DNA from: Rebecca billardiae RCC1528
Lineage: Eukaryota; Haptophyta
Direction: 5' to 3'
Assembly (NCBI GenBank): GCA_965240325.2
Contig: OZ251233.1
Location: 1,178,001 to 1,242,000 of the forward strand
Length of the DNA stretch: 64,000 nt
Made by a program: the position numbers and the translations under genes. The number at the start of each line of letters is the position of its first letter. Position 1 is the stretch's first letter. Below, one piece after another: positions 21,617 through 31,100 of this stretch. Under the pieces are notes generated by a model. It was not told the DNA's origin, searched no databases, and saw only the letters and a list, made by a program, of their open reading frames with translations.

Positions 21617-22114
21617 TCAGCCCTTCGTCACCTTGGCGCCCTTCAGCACGTCGAACCTCCACTCGAGGTTGGAGATTTGCACCGGCTCGTTGGCTTTGTC
21701 GTCGTAGTCGGCCCACATCGTCGGGTCCTCGGAGAGGTCGACGTCGGCGAAGACCTTGCCACCCGTGCTGGTCACCTCGTAGCCCTCGGTCGGGTGCCAC
21801 GCGGTCGGCTCCATGCCGCGGCAATCGAAGGCCACGATGGGTGCCCACTCGTCGTCGGGCGTGAGCGGCTTGACTAGGTCCTTCACCTCAACCACGCTCA
21901 TCGTGTGCTCGCGCTTGCCGTCCTTGATAACGAGGTTGGCGGTGCCGCGGCTGCCGTGCAGCTCGAGCTCTTCCGTCGGATCGAGCATCACCTTCTCGCG
22001 GGTATCGCCGCCCGCGCTGGGCGAGACATCGAGACACCACAGGTGTCCCTCGGGCGCACGGAAGGACGCGACGTTCTCGAGCTCTGCCTTCACGTACAGG
22101 GCGATGATCGGCAT
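21617..22114 (-). CDS. UPF0587/CZIB-family protein lacking the zinc-binding cysteines
   Basis: A 165-residue protein. The start ATG at 22114 (MPIIALYVKAELENV) matches the family N-terminus; the longer frame to 22198 does not. VELHGSRGTANLVIK-like text at 50-64, APIVAFDCRGMEPTAWHP (91-108) and ADVDLSEDPTMWADYDDKA (123-141) align with human C1orf123/CZIB over its whole length. In that family two CXXC pairs hold one zinc. Here the corresponding stretches read VSPSAGGDTR (30-39) and IKDGKREH (63-70), so all four ligands are absent; the only Cys residues are 27 and 98. It is divergent from the BSD-LamG gene. The loss looks genuine because the flanking alignment is intact. The family's exact role is poorly known. 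Confidence 0.85.
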   Translation of the reverse strand: MPIIALYVKAELENVASFRAPEGHLWCLDVSPSAGGDTREKVMLDPTEELELHGSRGTANLVIKDGKREHTMSVVEVKDLVKPLTPDDEWAPIVAFDCRGMEPTAWHPTEGYEVTSTGGKVFADVDLSEDPTMWADYDDKANEPVQISNLEWRFDVLKGAKVTKG

Positions 22115-22383
22115 CGGGCCTCCGCGCGCTGGCGTACGCTCGCGACTGGTCAGGCTCGACGCAGCGATGAGCGAATGCGCGCGCTGACGAGGTTGCACTC
22201 GTCGCGCGGAAACCCGCGCCCACGCTTGAACACGACCTCAAGGAACGAAGGCCGTCCTCGCGCGCTTGCCACGGACCGACGAGGACGGCTTGCAAGCCGA
22301 GGAGGCACCAGCACCGGACGCGCGGCGGCGGACCGCGGAAAACGCCGATCGCTCGTCGACGCTCGGAGTCCCGCGATCGGGCC

Positions 22384-23763
22384 ATGGGCGCGTCCCATTC
22401 CGCGTCGAGCACGCACCTTCTCGAGCGCGCCGACCCGGTCGAGGTGGGCCTGCGCCTCGCGGCGGCGCTCCGCGCGCGATGGTTCGGCTCGTCAGACGAG
22501 TGGGCCCACCCGAGCTCGCACCTCGACTCCGACGAGGAGCTGCTCCTGCTGCGCGAGCGCATGCTGGCAATCACGCGCGCGCCGCTTCACGAGTTCCTCG
22601 CCGCCGTGCCTGAGAGCCCCGCGCGACGCGAGCTGACGGACGCCTTCTGGGAGTTCGACGGCTTCCGCGCGTACGCACTCGCCGCCGTGAAGGCCGACCC
22701 GTCGCTCGGCAAGCTCACGTACAAGGCCGTGCCCAAGCACTGCACGGAGAGCGAGTTCTGGCGGCTCTACTTTGCGAGCGTGCACGCGGTCTTCTCGGAC
22801 ATGCCCGACGAGGAGCCGTCGCCCGCCAAGTCGCGGCGCACGTCGAGGATGACCTCGCCCAAGCGGCTCCCTCCGCTCTCGCTGCCGCGCACAAAGTCCA
22901 ACTTCCTGCGGCAGGAGCCGTGGGCTCGGCTCGGCGGCGAGCTCGTCTGGCTGCTGTCGCCGGAGTCGCCCAACCTGCAGCAGGGGAAGCTGCATGGCGG
23001 CGCGACTGTGACGGCGGGGCCGCACGACGGCGTCGCGGGCTTCTCGTTCGAATCGCCCAGCGCCGTCTTCGAGCTCGGCGAGCGCGTGCCCCTCGACGGC
23101 GAGTGGACGGTCGCGTGCTGGTTCTGGGCGGACGAGGCGACGTCGATGCGCAAGCGCTGCCTCGTGTCCGCGCCGGACGAGGAGGAGCACGCGGTCTGCT
23201 CGCACGGCGGCGAGCTGGGCGTGCTGCTGCCCGAAGCGGGCGGCGGGTTCCATCCGTGCGGCTTCAACCTCTCCGTGCTCGGCGAGGAGGCCAAGGGCTG
23301 GTTCCACCTGGCTGCGGTGGGCGGGCGCGCGAAGACATCCTTCTATCTGAACGGCGGCTGCGTCGGCGTGTCCGACGCGCAGGCGGAGCACGACCTGCTG
23401 TACGTGGGGAACACGCCGCCCGGCGCGATCGGCACGCTGTCGCAGCCGTGGGGCGTGATCAGCGACCTGCGCGTCTTCGGGCGCATGCTCGACGAGGTCG
23501 AGCTCGTCACGCTCGCGCGGATGGTGCCCGAGGAGGACAGGCCGCCGATGCCGAGCACCGAGATCATTGCGCAGCACGCGCGGCAGCGCGAAGTGATCGG
23601 CGCGATTCACAGCCTCGAGCTCGCCGCGGACATGCTCGCGTCCGCCGACGTCACGCTCGGGTCCTCCATCCCCCGTGATAAGTGCGACCTCAAGCGCATG
23701 CGCGAGGACATTCTGGACCTGTCCAGCCGAGTCAAGGGCGATCGAAATGCTCAGTCTCAGTGA
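22384..23763 (+). CDS. BSD-domain plus LamG/ConA-like domain protein, possibly myristoylated
   Basis: A 459-residue protein. The N-terminus MGASHSAS fits an N-myristoylation signal. Residues about 70-140 resemble a BSD domain, ending in the diagnostic CTESEFWRLYFASVHAV (FW at 125-126). A Ser/Arg/Pro linker (about 143-175) follows. About 178-375 form a laminin-G/concanavalin-like fold: AGFSFESPSAVFELGE, GEWTVACWFWADE, KGWFHLAAVGGRAKTSFYLNG and VISDLRVFGRMLDEVELV are the usual strand signatures. The C-terminus is helical. BSD with LamG is an unusual pairing. No catalytic motif is seen. The promoter (269 bp) is shared with the divergent CZIB-like gene. Confidence 0.8.
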   Translation: MGASHSASSTHLLERADPVEVGLRLAAALRARWFGSSDEWAHPSSHLDSDEELLLLRERMLAITRAPLHEFLAAVPESPARRELTDAFWEFDGFRAYALAAVKADPSLGKLTYKAVPKHCTESEFWRLYFASVHAVFSDMPDEEPSPAKSRRTSRMTSPKRLPPLSLPRTKSNFLRQEPWARLGGELVWLLSPESPNLQQGKLHGGATVTAGPHDGVAGFSFESPSAVFELGERVPLDGEWTVACWFWADEATSMRKRCLVSAPDEEEHAVCSHGGELGVLLPEAGGGFHPCGFNLSVLGEEAKGWFHLAAVGGRAKTSFYLNGGCVGVSDAQAEHDLLYVGNTPPGAIGTLSQPWGVISDLRVFGRMLDEVELVTLARMVPEEDRPPMPSTEIIAQHARQREVIGAIHSLELAADMLASADVTLGSSIPRDKCDLKRMREDILDLSSRVKGDRNAQSQ

Positions 23764-24294
23764 CGACTCATAATCAGGAATCTCAGCGCCTCAATTCCTC
23801 ATCATCGGAGTCATCATCGACTACAGTAGCTCATGCATCGAGATTCGAGTGATCGCGACGACGACGAGGACATGATAATGGCAGCAACATATATTCCGAG
23901 TCAACAGCGCATACGACGCGCATCATCGCGGTTAATAAATATACCGTGACGATGATAGTCTCAGACGTCCGCGCCCATTAGAACTTCATAGCGCATCGCC
24001 CGATCATGCTGCTCGCGCGCCGTCCGTAGGACCATGGCTGCAGCTGACACTGATGCGGCACGCAGAATCACCGTTGCTCGGGTGGGTCGCTGTGATGACG
24101 ACGCAAGCCAGCGGCGCTGCGGCACGATAACGATTCGCAGGCTGATAATGCGCTCGAGTCGGGCTTAGTTGGCAGTGACTAGTGAGTGTCACTCGACCGC
24201 ACTCCGGACGACTGGCGGCGCATGTCGAGTCAAGCCACGTGATATGGTCGCGCGTCGGGCAGACCCGATGCACGCCGACAGCTGCGGCTCGCGG
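23764..24294. other. Non-coding interval between convergent genes
   Basis: About 530 bp of cryptically simple sequence with many CAT/CGA/ACTC words. No gene recognised. Confidence 0.5.
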
Positions 24295-25062
24295 CTACGT
24301 TGCGCCCTGCACCCCCTCATACGGGTTGGGTGAGCCGGGCGGGTAGTGCAGGCACCGCTGTGCAAAGAGGGCCATCGTGCCCGCGTGGTGCACGCAGCGC
24401 GGCAAACGAGTGAACGTCGTCTTCTCGTGGACGGGGAAGACGGTCTCAAAGACATCCTGCTCGCCATTCGCGAACGGCATGAAGTCGCCAAGCCGCGCCT
24501 TGTCCGTCATCACGCGGTAGATGTAATGGTTCGGGATCATCCAGTAAGTAAACGCATGGAAGCCATCATGCGGCCGCACGGAGCGCTCGTGCCCGGCCAC
24601 AAAGTATAGTCGGCGCCTGTAGAGCTCGAGCATCTGCGGGCGTGGGTCCTCTTTGAAGCACGCGTCGCTGTCGATCGCGAGCACGCCGTCGTACTCCGTC
24701 AGGTTCCACGTGTGCAGCTTGAGGACGGTGCAGTTCCCGTCAGGGCGGTTCTGTGTCTTGTCGTTCAAGGGCCACATGCGCGACGCGTCGCGCTTTCGTC
24801 GCTTCATGAAGTTCAGGCGCTCGGTCGGCATCACGATGACGCGATCCCAGTACCGCGTCCAGTTCGCCATGTATTTGGCGTTGTCAAAGCCGGCAACAAC
24901 GAGCACCTTCTCGACGCGAATGCCTGGCGGGCCCGGGGGCGCGAGCGTGGTCATCAGCGACTGGCCCAGGATGTTGGCGCGGTGAATCTGGTTGATGGGC
25001 GGGTTGTTACGCTTGTCTTTGGCCGCGCACAGGCAGCACATGATCGCCAACCGCGGCACCAT
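24295..25062 (-). CDS. Glycosyltransferase family 8-like protein
   Basis: A 255-residue protein. MVPRLAIMCCLCAAKDK forms the first strand, and NILGQSLMTTL corresponds to the conserved helix of glycogenin-type GT8 enzymes. EYDGVLAIDSDACFKEDP contains the metal-binding DxD (131-133). HAFTYWMIPNHYIYRVM, NGEQDVFETVF and PRCVHHAGTMALF (the late His that completes the metal site) follow in GT8 order. It probably transfers a sugar from a nucleotide sugar. ATG 25062 was chosen because it preserves the first strand. No transmembrane anchor is present. Its start codon lies only 27 bp from that of TRM10 on the other strand. Confidence 0.8.
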   Translation of the reverse strand: MVPRLAIMCCLCAAKDKRNNPPINQIHRANILGQSLMTTLAPPGPPGIRVEKVLVVAGFDNAKYMANWTRYWDRVIVMPTERLNFMKRRKRDASRMWPLNDKTQNRPDGNCTVLKLHTWNLTEYDGVLAIDSDACFKEDPRPQMLELYRRRLYFVAGHERSVRPHDGFHAFTYWMIPNHYIYRVMTDKARLGDFMPFANGEQDVFETVFPVHEKTTFTRLPRCVHHAGTMALFAQRCLHYPPGSPNPYEGVQGAT

Positions 25063-25089
25063 CCCAGCACGTCCCAGCCTTCGCGCACG
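25063..25089. promoter_or_regulatory. 27-bp gap between divergent start codons
   Basis: Only 27 bp separate ATG 25062 (minus, GT8-like) from ATG 25090 (plus, TRM10). The 5' UTRs of the two genes must therefore overlap each other's coding sequence, or one start is further downstream (25041 is the next ATG for the GT8-like gene). Confidence 0.4.
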
Positions 25090-26106
25090 ATGGCGCCCGC
25101 CGGTGGAGCCGGCCCGGGCGGGGGGGTTGGCGGGTTGCCCAAGGAATTCGTCTGTGCAATGATGGAGGCCGCGCCGGCCGAGCAGGCGGACACGGCCATG
25201 CCACTGGCGGCCGCGCCGGCGGGAGAGCAAGAGCCAACGCTGTCGAAGAGAGCACGCAAGCGCGCAGCAAAACAAGCTCTGCGCGAGGAGCAACGCCGGG
25301 CGAAGAAGGCGCTGCGGAAGGAGCGCAAGCAGGCGGAGCGCGAGGAGCGGCAGGCGCGGGCACCCGCCGCAGCTGCGCCGGCAGGGTCCCCGAGGCAGGC
25401 GTCGATGGGTACAGCGCGGCTTCCAAAGGAGGTGTGGCGCTCGCGTATCCGCGAAGCGCTCGAGCGCACGGCCGAGCTGCCCGCCATCGCCATCGACCTG
25501 TCGCACGGCGCTCTGATGCGAGAGCACGAGCGCAAGAGCCTCGCCAGCCAGGTGATGTTTGCTTACGGCGTAAACAAGCGGGCGGAGCGGCCGCTGCCGT
25601 ACCACCTGACGTCGTACGAGGGCGAGCTCGCGGAGAACTTCAGGCGCATCTCGGGCTTCGAGCGCTGGCCGGTCGGCGTGCACACGAGGCCATACTGGGA
25701 GGTCTTCGAGCCGAGCTCAGTCGTGGTCCTCTCGGCCGAGTCGCCCAACGTGCTGCACACGCTCTCGCCCGGCAAGGTGTACGTCGTCGGCGGCATCGTC
25801 GACCGCAATCGGCACAAGGGCCTGCTGCACGCCGCGGCGTCCGAGCACGGCCTGGCCAGCGCGCGGCTGCCGCTCGACGAGCTCTCGACCATGCCCACAC
25901 GGAAGGTGCTCGCTGTGAATCACGTGGTTGAGATGCTGATCCGCTTCCACCAGTCGGGCTCGTGGCCGGACGCGATCCAGAGCACGGTGCCGCAGCGCAA
26001 GGGGCTGGTGTTGAAGCAGGGCGAGGGGGACGCGAAGCAGGGCGAGGGCGAGGTGGAGGCGGAGGGGACGGCGGAAGAGCAGGGCGAGGCTGAGGCGGCG
26101 GACTAG
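25090..26106 (+). CDS. TRM10: tRNA (guanine-9 N1)-methyltransferase, TRM10 family
   Basis: A 338-residue protein. Residues 50-95 are a Lys/Arg/Glu-rich helix typical of the N-terminal tRNA-binding extension. The SPOUT domain covers about 130-310: AIDLSHGALM (134-143), LSAESPNVLHTL (214-225), GKVYVVGGIVDRNRHKGLL (228-246), ARLPLDEL and RKVLAVNHVVEMLI (271-284). These are the family signatures; Asp238 in VDRN is the conserved acidic residue linked to catalysis. The product methylates N1 of purine 9 in tRNA. The C-terminus is an acidic Glu/Ala/Gly tail. It is divergent from the GT8-like gene and convergent with the subtilase gene. Confidence 0.93.
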   Translation: MAPAGGAGPGGGVGGLPKEFVCAMMEAAPAEQADTAMPLAAAPAGEQEPTLSKRARKRAAKQALREEQRRAKKALRKERKQAEREERQARAPAAAAPAGSPRQASMGTARLPKEVWRSRIREALERTAELPAIAIDLSHGALMREHERKSLASQVMFAYGVNKRAERPLPYHLTSYEGELAENFRRISGFERWPVGVHTRPYWEVFEPSSVVVLSAESPNVLHTLSPGKVYVVGGIVDRNRHKGLLHAAASEHGLASARLPLDELSTMPTRKVLAVNHVVEMLIRFHQSGSWPDAIQSTVPQRKGLVLKQGEGDAKQGEGEVEAEGTAEEQGEAEAAD

Positions 26107-26603
26107 TTCGAGTGCCCGCGCGGCGCGGCTCCAGGCGGGTCTGAAGTGACGCGACGAGTGCGTATACGCTGCCGCGCTCCCGCTCCGCCTGATCCGGCCG
26201 CCCAGGCCCAGGCCACCCTGTCCCCTGGCGAGTGGCGGCCCTGCGCTCGTATCCGCGTGCTCGGGCTGATGCGCTGCGCTGCGCCTGATATGCCGCTGCG
26301 CTGCTGCACGTACCGCGCGCGGGCTAGTCAACGCAGCACCTGCTCCTCGAGCATGATATATGTGACGATATGGTTTGCAGCGCAGCGCCAGCGCCCGCTC
26401 GCGCCAGCAGGCAGCTCCGGAGTCCGGGACTCAGGCTCAGCAGGAGTGCAGCAGCACTGTAGTCGCGAAGGATGTATAGCATATATATATATATATTATA
26501 ATTATAAAATTATTATAATTACATAATCATATCTAATACTAGTCTATCTACGACAAGCAATGATGACTGATGACGGACTACAGCAGCACAGCCTCCAAGT
26601 ACA
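26107..26603. other. Intergenic interval with AT microsatellite
   Basis: Between the convergent TRM10 and subtilase genes. GC-rich to about 26450, then an AT microsatellite and AT-rich tract at 26482-26530, which lies beyond both stop codons and may include polyadenylation signals for either gene. No gene. Confidence 0.6.
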
Positions 26604-27460
26604 TCATGCGGCTTCGTGTGACGAGGTCGACACGGGCCGCACCTGCACCGTCGCCACCTGTTGCCCGGCGCCCGCCGTGCTGTCGGCGCTGCTGTCGACG
26701 ACCGTCGCCGCCTTGTGCGCTCTCCGCCGGCTGAACCAGTACGCGAGCACGCAGACGAGGCAGAGACAGGCGACGACGGGCACGACGATAACGAGGACCA
26801 GGAAGATCGCCGTGCCCTGCAACGGGATCTCCGGGATGTTCTGGCCGCCACCTCCGCCGCCGCCACCGTCCGAGTCATCGTCGTCGTCGTCGCCTCCGCC
26901 CCCGCTGTTGTCGTCGTCGCCCCCCGTCTCATTGTCGTCGGCTGCGACCACCTTGGTGACGCTCAGGCCGACGACCGTGACGCCGGTCGACGCCTCGACC
27001 GCCGACTTGATGGCGTCCGTCGAGCCGCTCACCAGCCCGGCGAGATCCTCGACGCTCGACGCCGCCGCCGAGCTCGCATCCGTGTACAGAACGTCAAAGA
27101 CGACCTGCACGCTCGCGCTCACGACCGCGAGAATCTCGACGTCGGCCGCGCTCACGTTGAGCCCTTCGGAGCCGTTCGCGTCGTTCAGGCCGTCGGCCAC
27201 GCCCTGGCGGAACGCGGAGCGGCGCTGCTGCCCACTCCCCGTGGTGCCGTCCCAGTCCGCGACCGCGCCGCCGAGCGTCGCCTGCGCGCGCACACGCGAG
27301 ACCCTCTTGTCGCCGGCGATGGGTGGGAGCGGCGGCGGCGCGGGCGGCGGCGGGCTTGGCGGCGGCGAGGGCGGCGGCGAGCTGGGCGGCGGCGGCGAGC
27401 TCGGAGGCGGCGGGCTGGGCGGCGGGGAGGGCGGCGGGGGCGGCGGCGGGCTGGGCGGCC

Positions 27461-27508
<48 letters not shown>

Positions 27509-28116
27509 GAGACGGCGGCGCGCTCGGCGGCATCGGCGGCCCCGCAATGCTCACAACCCCCTCAAGGTTGTCATAATACGAACCCCCGAGCACGGATGCC
27601 GCGCACGCGCCCGTGACGGCGTCGTTGGCGTCCGCGCGGTCCTGGATCGCGACGCGGACCACCGCGGAGCTCGAGCAGCGGCCGGGCGGCAGCGCGAGGA
27701 GCGTCACGGCGTCCTCGCGCGCGCTGCCCAGCCGCAGCTCCGCGGGCGCGTACACGCGCGAGTAGAGCTCCTCGGTTTCGTCAGCAGAGTCCGCCTGCGC
27801 GAGGAGCAGCTTGAGGCTGAGGCCGTGCACGCTCACGCGCGAGCCGGGGAACGCGGTGAAGCGCCAGGCGACGCGCAGGGCCCCGGGCGCGGAGGTCGTC
27901 GCGAGCTCGAGCCACTCGAGCCGCACGCCCGCGTGCAGCCGCGCGCACGGCGAGCCGGGCTGCAGGCTGGTGAACGTGCTCTGCGCCAGCGACAGAAGGC
28001 CGCACGCGGGCGGCGAGGGCGGCGGCGCCGGCGGGCTCGGCGGCGGCGTCGACGGCGGCGCGAGCGGCGGCTGCTCTGGTGGCGGCGGCGGCGGCGGATT
28101 TCTGGGCGGCGGGCTC

Positions 28117-28150
<34 letters not shown>

Positions 28151-31100
28151 CGCCAGGCGGCGCGGGCGGCGCGGGCGGCGGTGCCGGCGGCGGCGGCGAG
28201 CTCAGCGGCCCAAGCCCAAAGCTGCCTTCCAGGTTGTCAAAATGGCTGCCGCCGTCGCCAGTCGCGCACAGACCGAGCACCTCGTCGGAAGGTCCGGCGC
28301 GGTCCTCGAGCGCGACGCGCACGACGGCGGATCCCGAGCACCGGCCGCCCTCGACCGTGTACACGAGCGAGTCGTCCACCGTGCCGCCCGCCGCCGGCAG
28401 CCCCGCGCCCGGCGCGTACAGCCGAGAGGCCACCTGGGCAAAAGCGCCGCCATCATACGCGACGAGCACCTTCACGGAAACGCCGTTGGCGGCGGTGAAG
28501 CCGCGGGGCGCGCCGTTCTCGAGGACGGCGAGGAAGGACCACGCGACGCGCAGCTGGCCCGGCACGCCCGTCCGGCTCAGCTCGAGGCTCACCAGCGCGT
28601 CGCCCGTCGACGAGCGCTCGCAGTACGAGTTCTCGAGCAGGGAATCAAACGTGGCCGGATTCTCCGCCAGCGTGACGTCCGCGCACAGAGGCGACGAGGG
28701 CGGCGCGGGCGGCGCGGGCGGCGGCGAGGGCGGCGCGACGGCGCAGCCGGACGCGCGCAGCGAGTACTCTCCCGCGTCCCACAGGAAGCCCTCGACGAGC
28801 ACGTACGCCGTCGCGCGCGCCGGTAGGCTGACCGAGAGGGCGGAGGCGAGGCCGTTGCAGCCGCTGTCGTCGCTGTGTGCAATCTGCCGGGCAATCTCGC
28901 GCCCGCCAGCGCTCGGGCAGCCGTCGTAGACACGGAGCACGGTGTCAAAGGCGGAGTCGCACGCGTCGAGACTCACCTCGCCCGCGTCCGCGCCCATCGT
29001 CAGCCGGTACACGTGCTCGCCGCTCGGGAAGCCCAGGAACGAGAGCGCACCCGCCGTCGAGCCCGTCGTCGCGCCGCCGCCGCACGCGAGATCGCCCAGC
29101 ACGACCGCGCATGGAGGCGGCGGCGCGTGCGGCGGCGGCGCGGGAAGTGGCGGGGCGGGCGGCGGGCTCGGCGGCGAGGGCGGGGTCGCTGGCGCGGCCA
29201 CCGCCGAGAAGCGCGCCTCCAGGTTGTCGTAGTGCCTGCCCTCGCCCGAGTAGGCGCAGAGAGCGCCCAACGCATCGTCCGAGTCGGTCGCTCGATCCTG
29301 CAACGACACGCGCACGGCCGCGTCGCCGCACGCGCTCGGTGGCATCGAGTACAGCCACGAGTCCTCGTTGGTCGCGTCGAGCTCAAGCGCGGCGCGCGGG
29401 TACGAGCGGCTGAGCACCGCCTCGTACGCGCCGTCGCCGAGCCGCACCGCCAGCTGCACCTGCACGCCGTGGCGGCGCGTGTGCAGCCCCGAGCTCGCCG
29501 GCACAAAGCGCCAAGACAGCCGCAGCTGATGGGCGTGCGTTGTGGCCTCGATGGTGAGCGACTCGAGCCGGTCGTCCGAGGTGCCGCGCGCGCAGTCGGA
29601 GCCGGAGAGCAGCCCGGTGGAGGTTGCCTCCGAGCCGGGCTGCGCGCCCAAGCAGAGCGGCGGCGGCGGCGCGGACGGCGGCGGCGATGGCGGCGGCGGC
29701 GGCGCGGGCGGCGCGGGCGGCGACGCGGGCGGCAGCGGCGGCGGCGGCGACATGTACGGGCAGACTGCGCCGAGCCCGTACTCACCCTCCGCCCAGCCGG
29801 GACTCCAGTGGTACCCTTCGACCAGGACGTAGTACGTCGTGCCGGCGAGCGCGTAGATCGACGCGAGCGCGCCGAGCGGGCAGAAGAGCGCGCTTGCGTC
29901 GTTGTTGGACGCGGCAAGCTCCGCCGCGCCGCCAAAGGTCGGGCAGCGGTCGTAAACTCGCAGCACCGGATCGAAGGTCGGTCCGGGGCACGCGACGAAT
30001 GAGACGATGCCGTCGGCAGGGCCCATGGTGAACGTGTACACGTGCTCGGCCGACGGGTTGCCCACGCTGTGCGCCGCGCCCTGCGTGCTGCCGAGCACCG
30101 ACGGCGCGAGGTTGACCGAGCACGCCATCGGACCAATCGCGATGGCGCACGACTCGGAGGGCGGCGGGCTCGGCGGCGGCGGCTGGCGCGGCGGCGGCGG
30201 CGGGGCGGGCGGCGGCGAGGGCGGGGCGACGACGTGCTCGCACACAAAGGGGAAGCGCTCCTCGCACAGCTCGTTGACCCAGTGGCCCCACGCCGACTCG
30301 AGCGAGACGCACTGGCGCTCGAGGAAGGAGGCGCTGAAGGCATCAAACGTCGGCGGCGCGTAGTACAGGTCTGATTCCTCCGCCTGCGACCAGAACATGA
30401 AATCGGACGGGAACCAGGGAGAGCCCTCGGTCCACGCGACGACGGCCGGGATGACGAGGTCGTACGCCAGCCCGATCCACACGCGCGGGCCCAGCCCACG
30501 CGTGAGGCCGTGCACGAAGACCTGCTCCTCGATCGCGCTGATCACGGCGAGGTGAGCGCCCGGCCGCCACGCCGCGCACGCCGCCTCCGCCTCCTCAAAC
30601 GTGAGAGGCGTCGCGACTGGCCGGTAGCAGCTGCCGCCGAGCGCGGAGCACTCGCGCGCCGCGGGCGGGCTCGGCGGGCTCAGCGGGCTCGGCGGCGCCG
30701 GCGGCGGCCTCGGCGCCACGTCCACGATCTCGAACGTGCCCTCGACGTTGTCGAAGCGGCCCGAGTTGGCGCCGTTGCCGTGCGGCGCGGCGCACTCGGC
30801 CGAGATCGTGCCGTCTGGGACGGTGTCCTGCCGGACGGCGAGGCCGACCCGGACTGTGCCGACACCCCGGCACGCGTCGGCCGGCAGCTCGTACGTCGTC
30901 GAGTCGGCGTGCGAGGCGCCCGACGCGAGCTCCGACGCGTCGTACACGCGCGAGTACGCCTCGACGAAGGCGGCCGCGCCCGCATCGCCCGCCGTGGCGG
31001 CCGCGCCCGCGGCGGCGCCGCTTCGCGCACCCACCCAGACCGTGAGCTGAGCGCCGTGCTGCTGGGCCTCGTCGGCGGTGAAGGTCCACGTGAGCTCGAG

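Noticed and set aside
26661-28826. 721-codon plus-strand Arg-rich frame
   Set aside because: It is the shadow of the Pro-rich subtilase linkers; the reverse of CCG/GGC-rich codons is always open.
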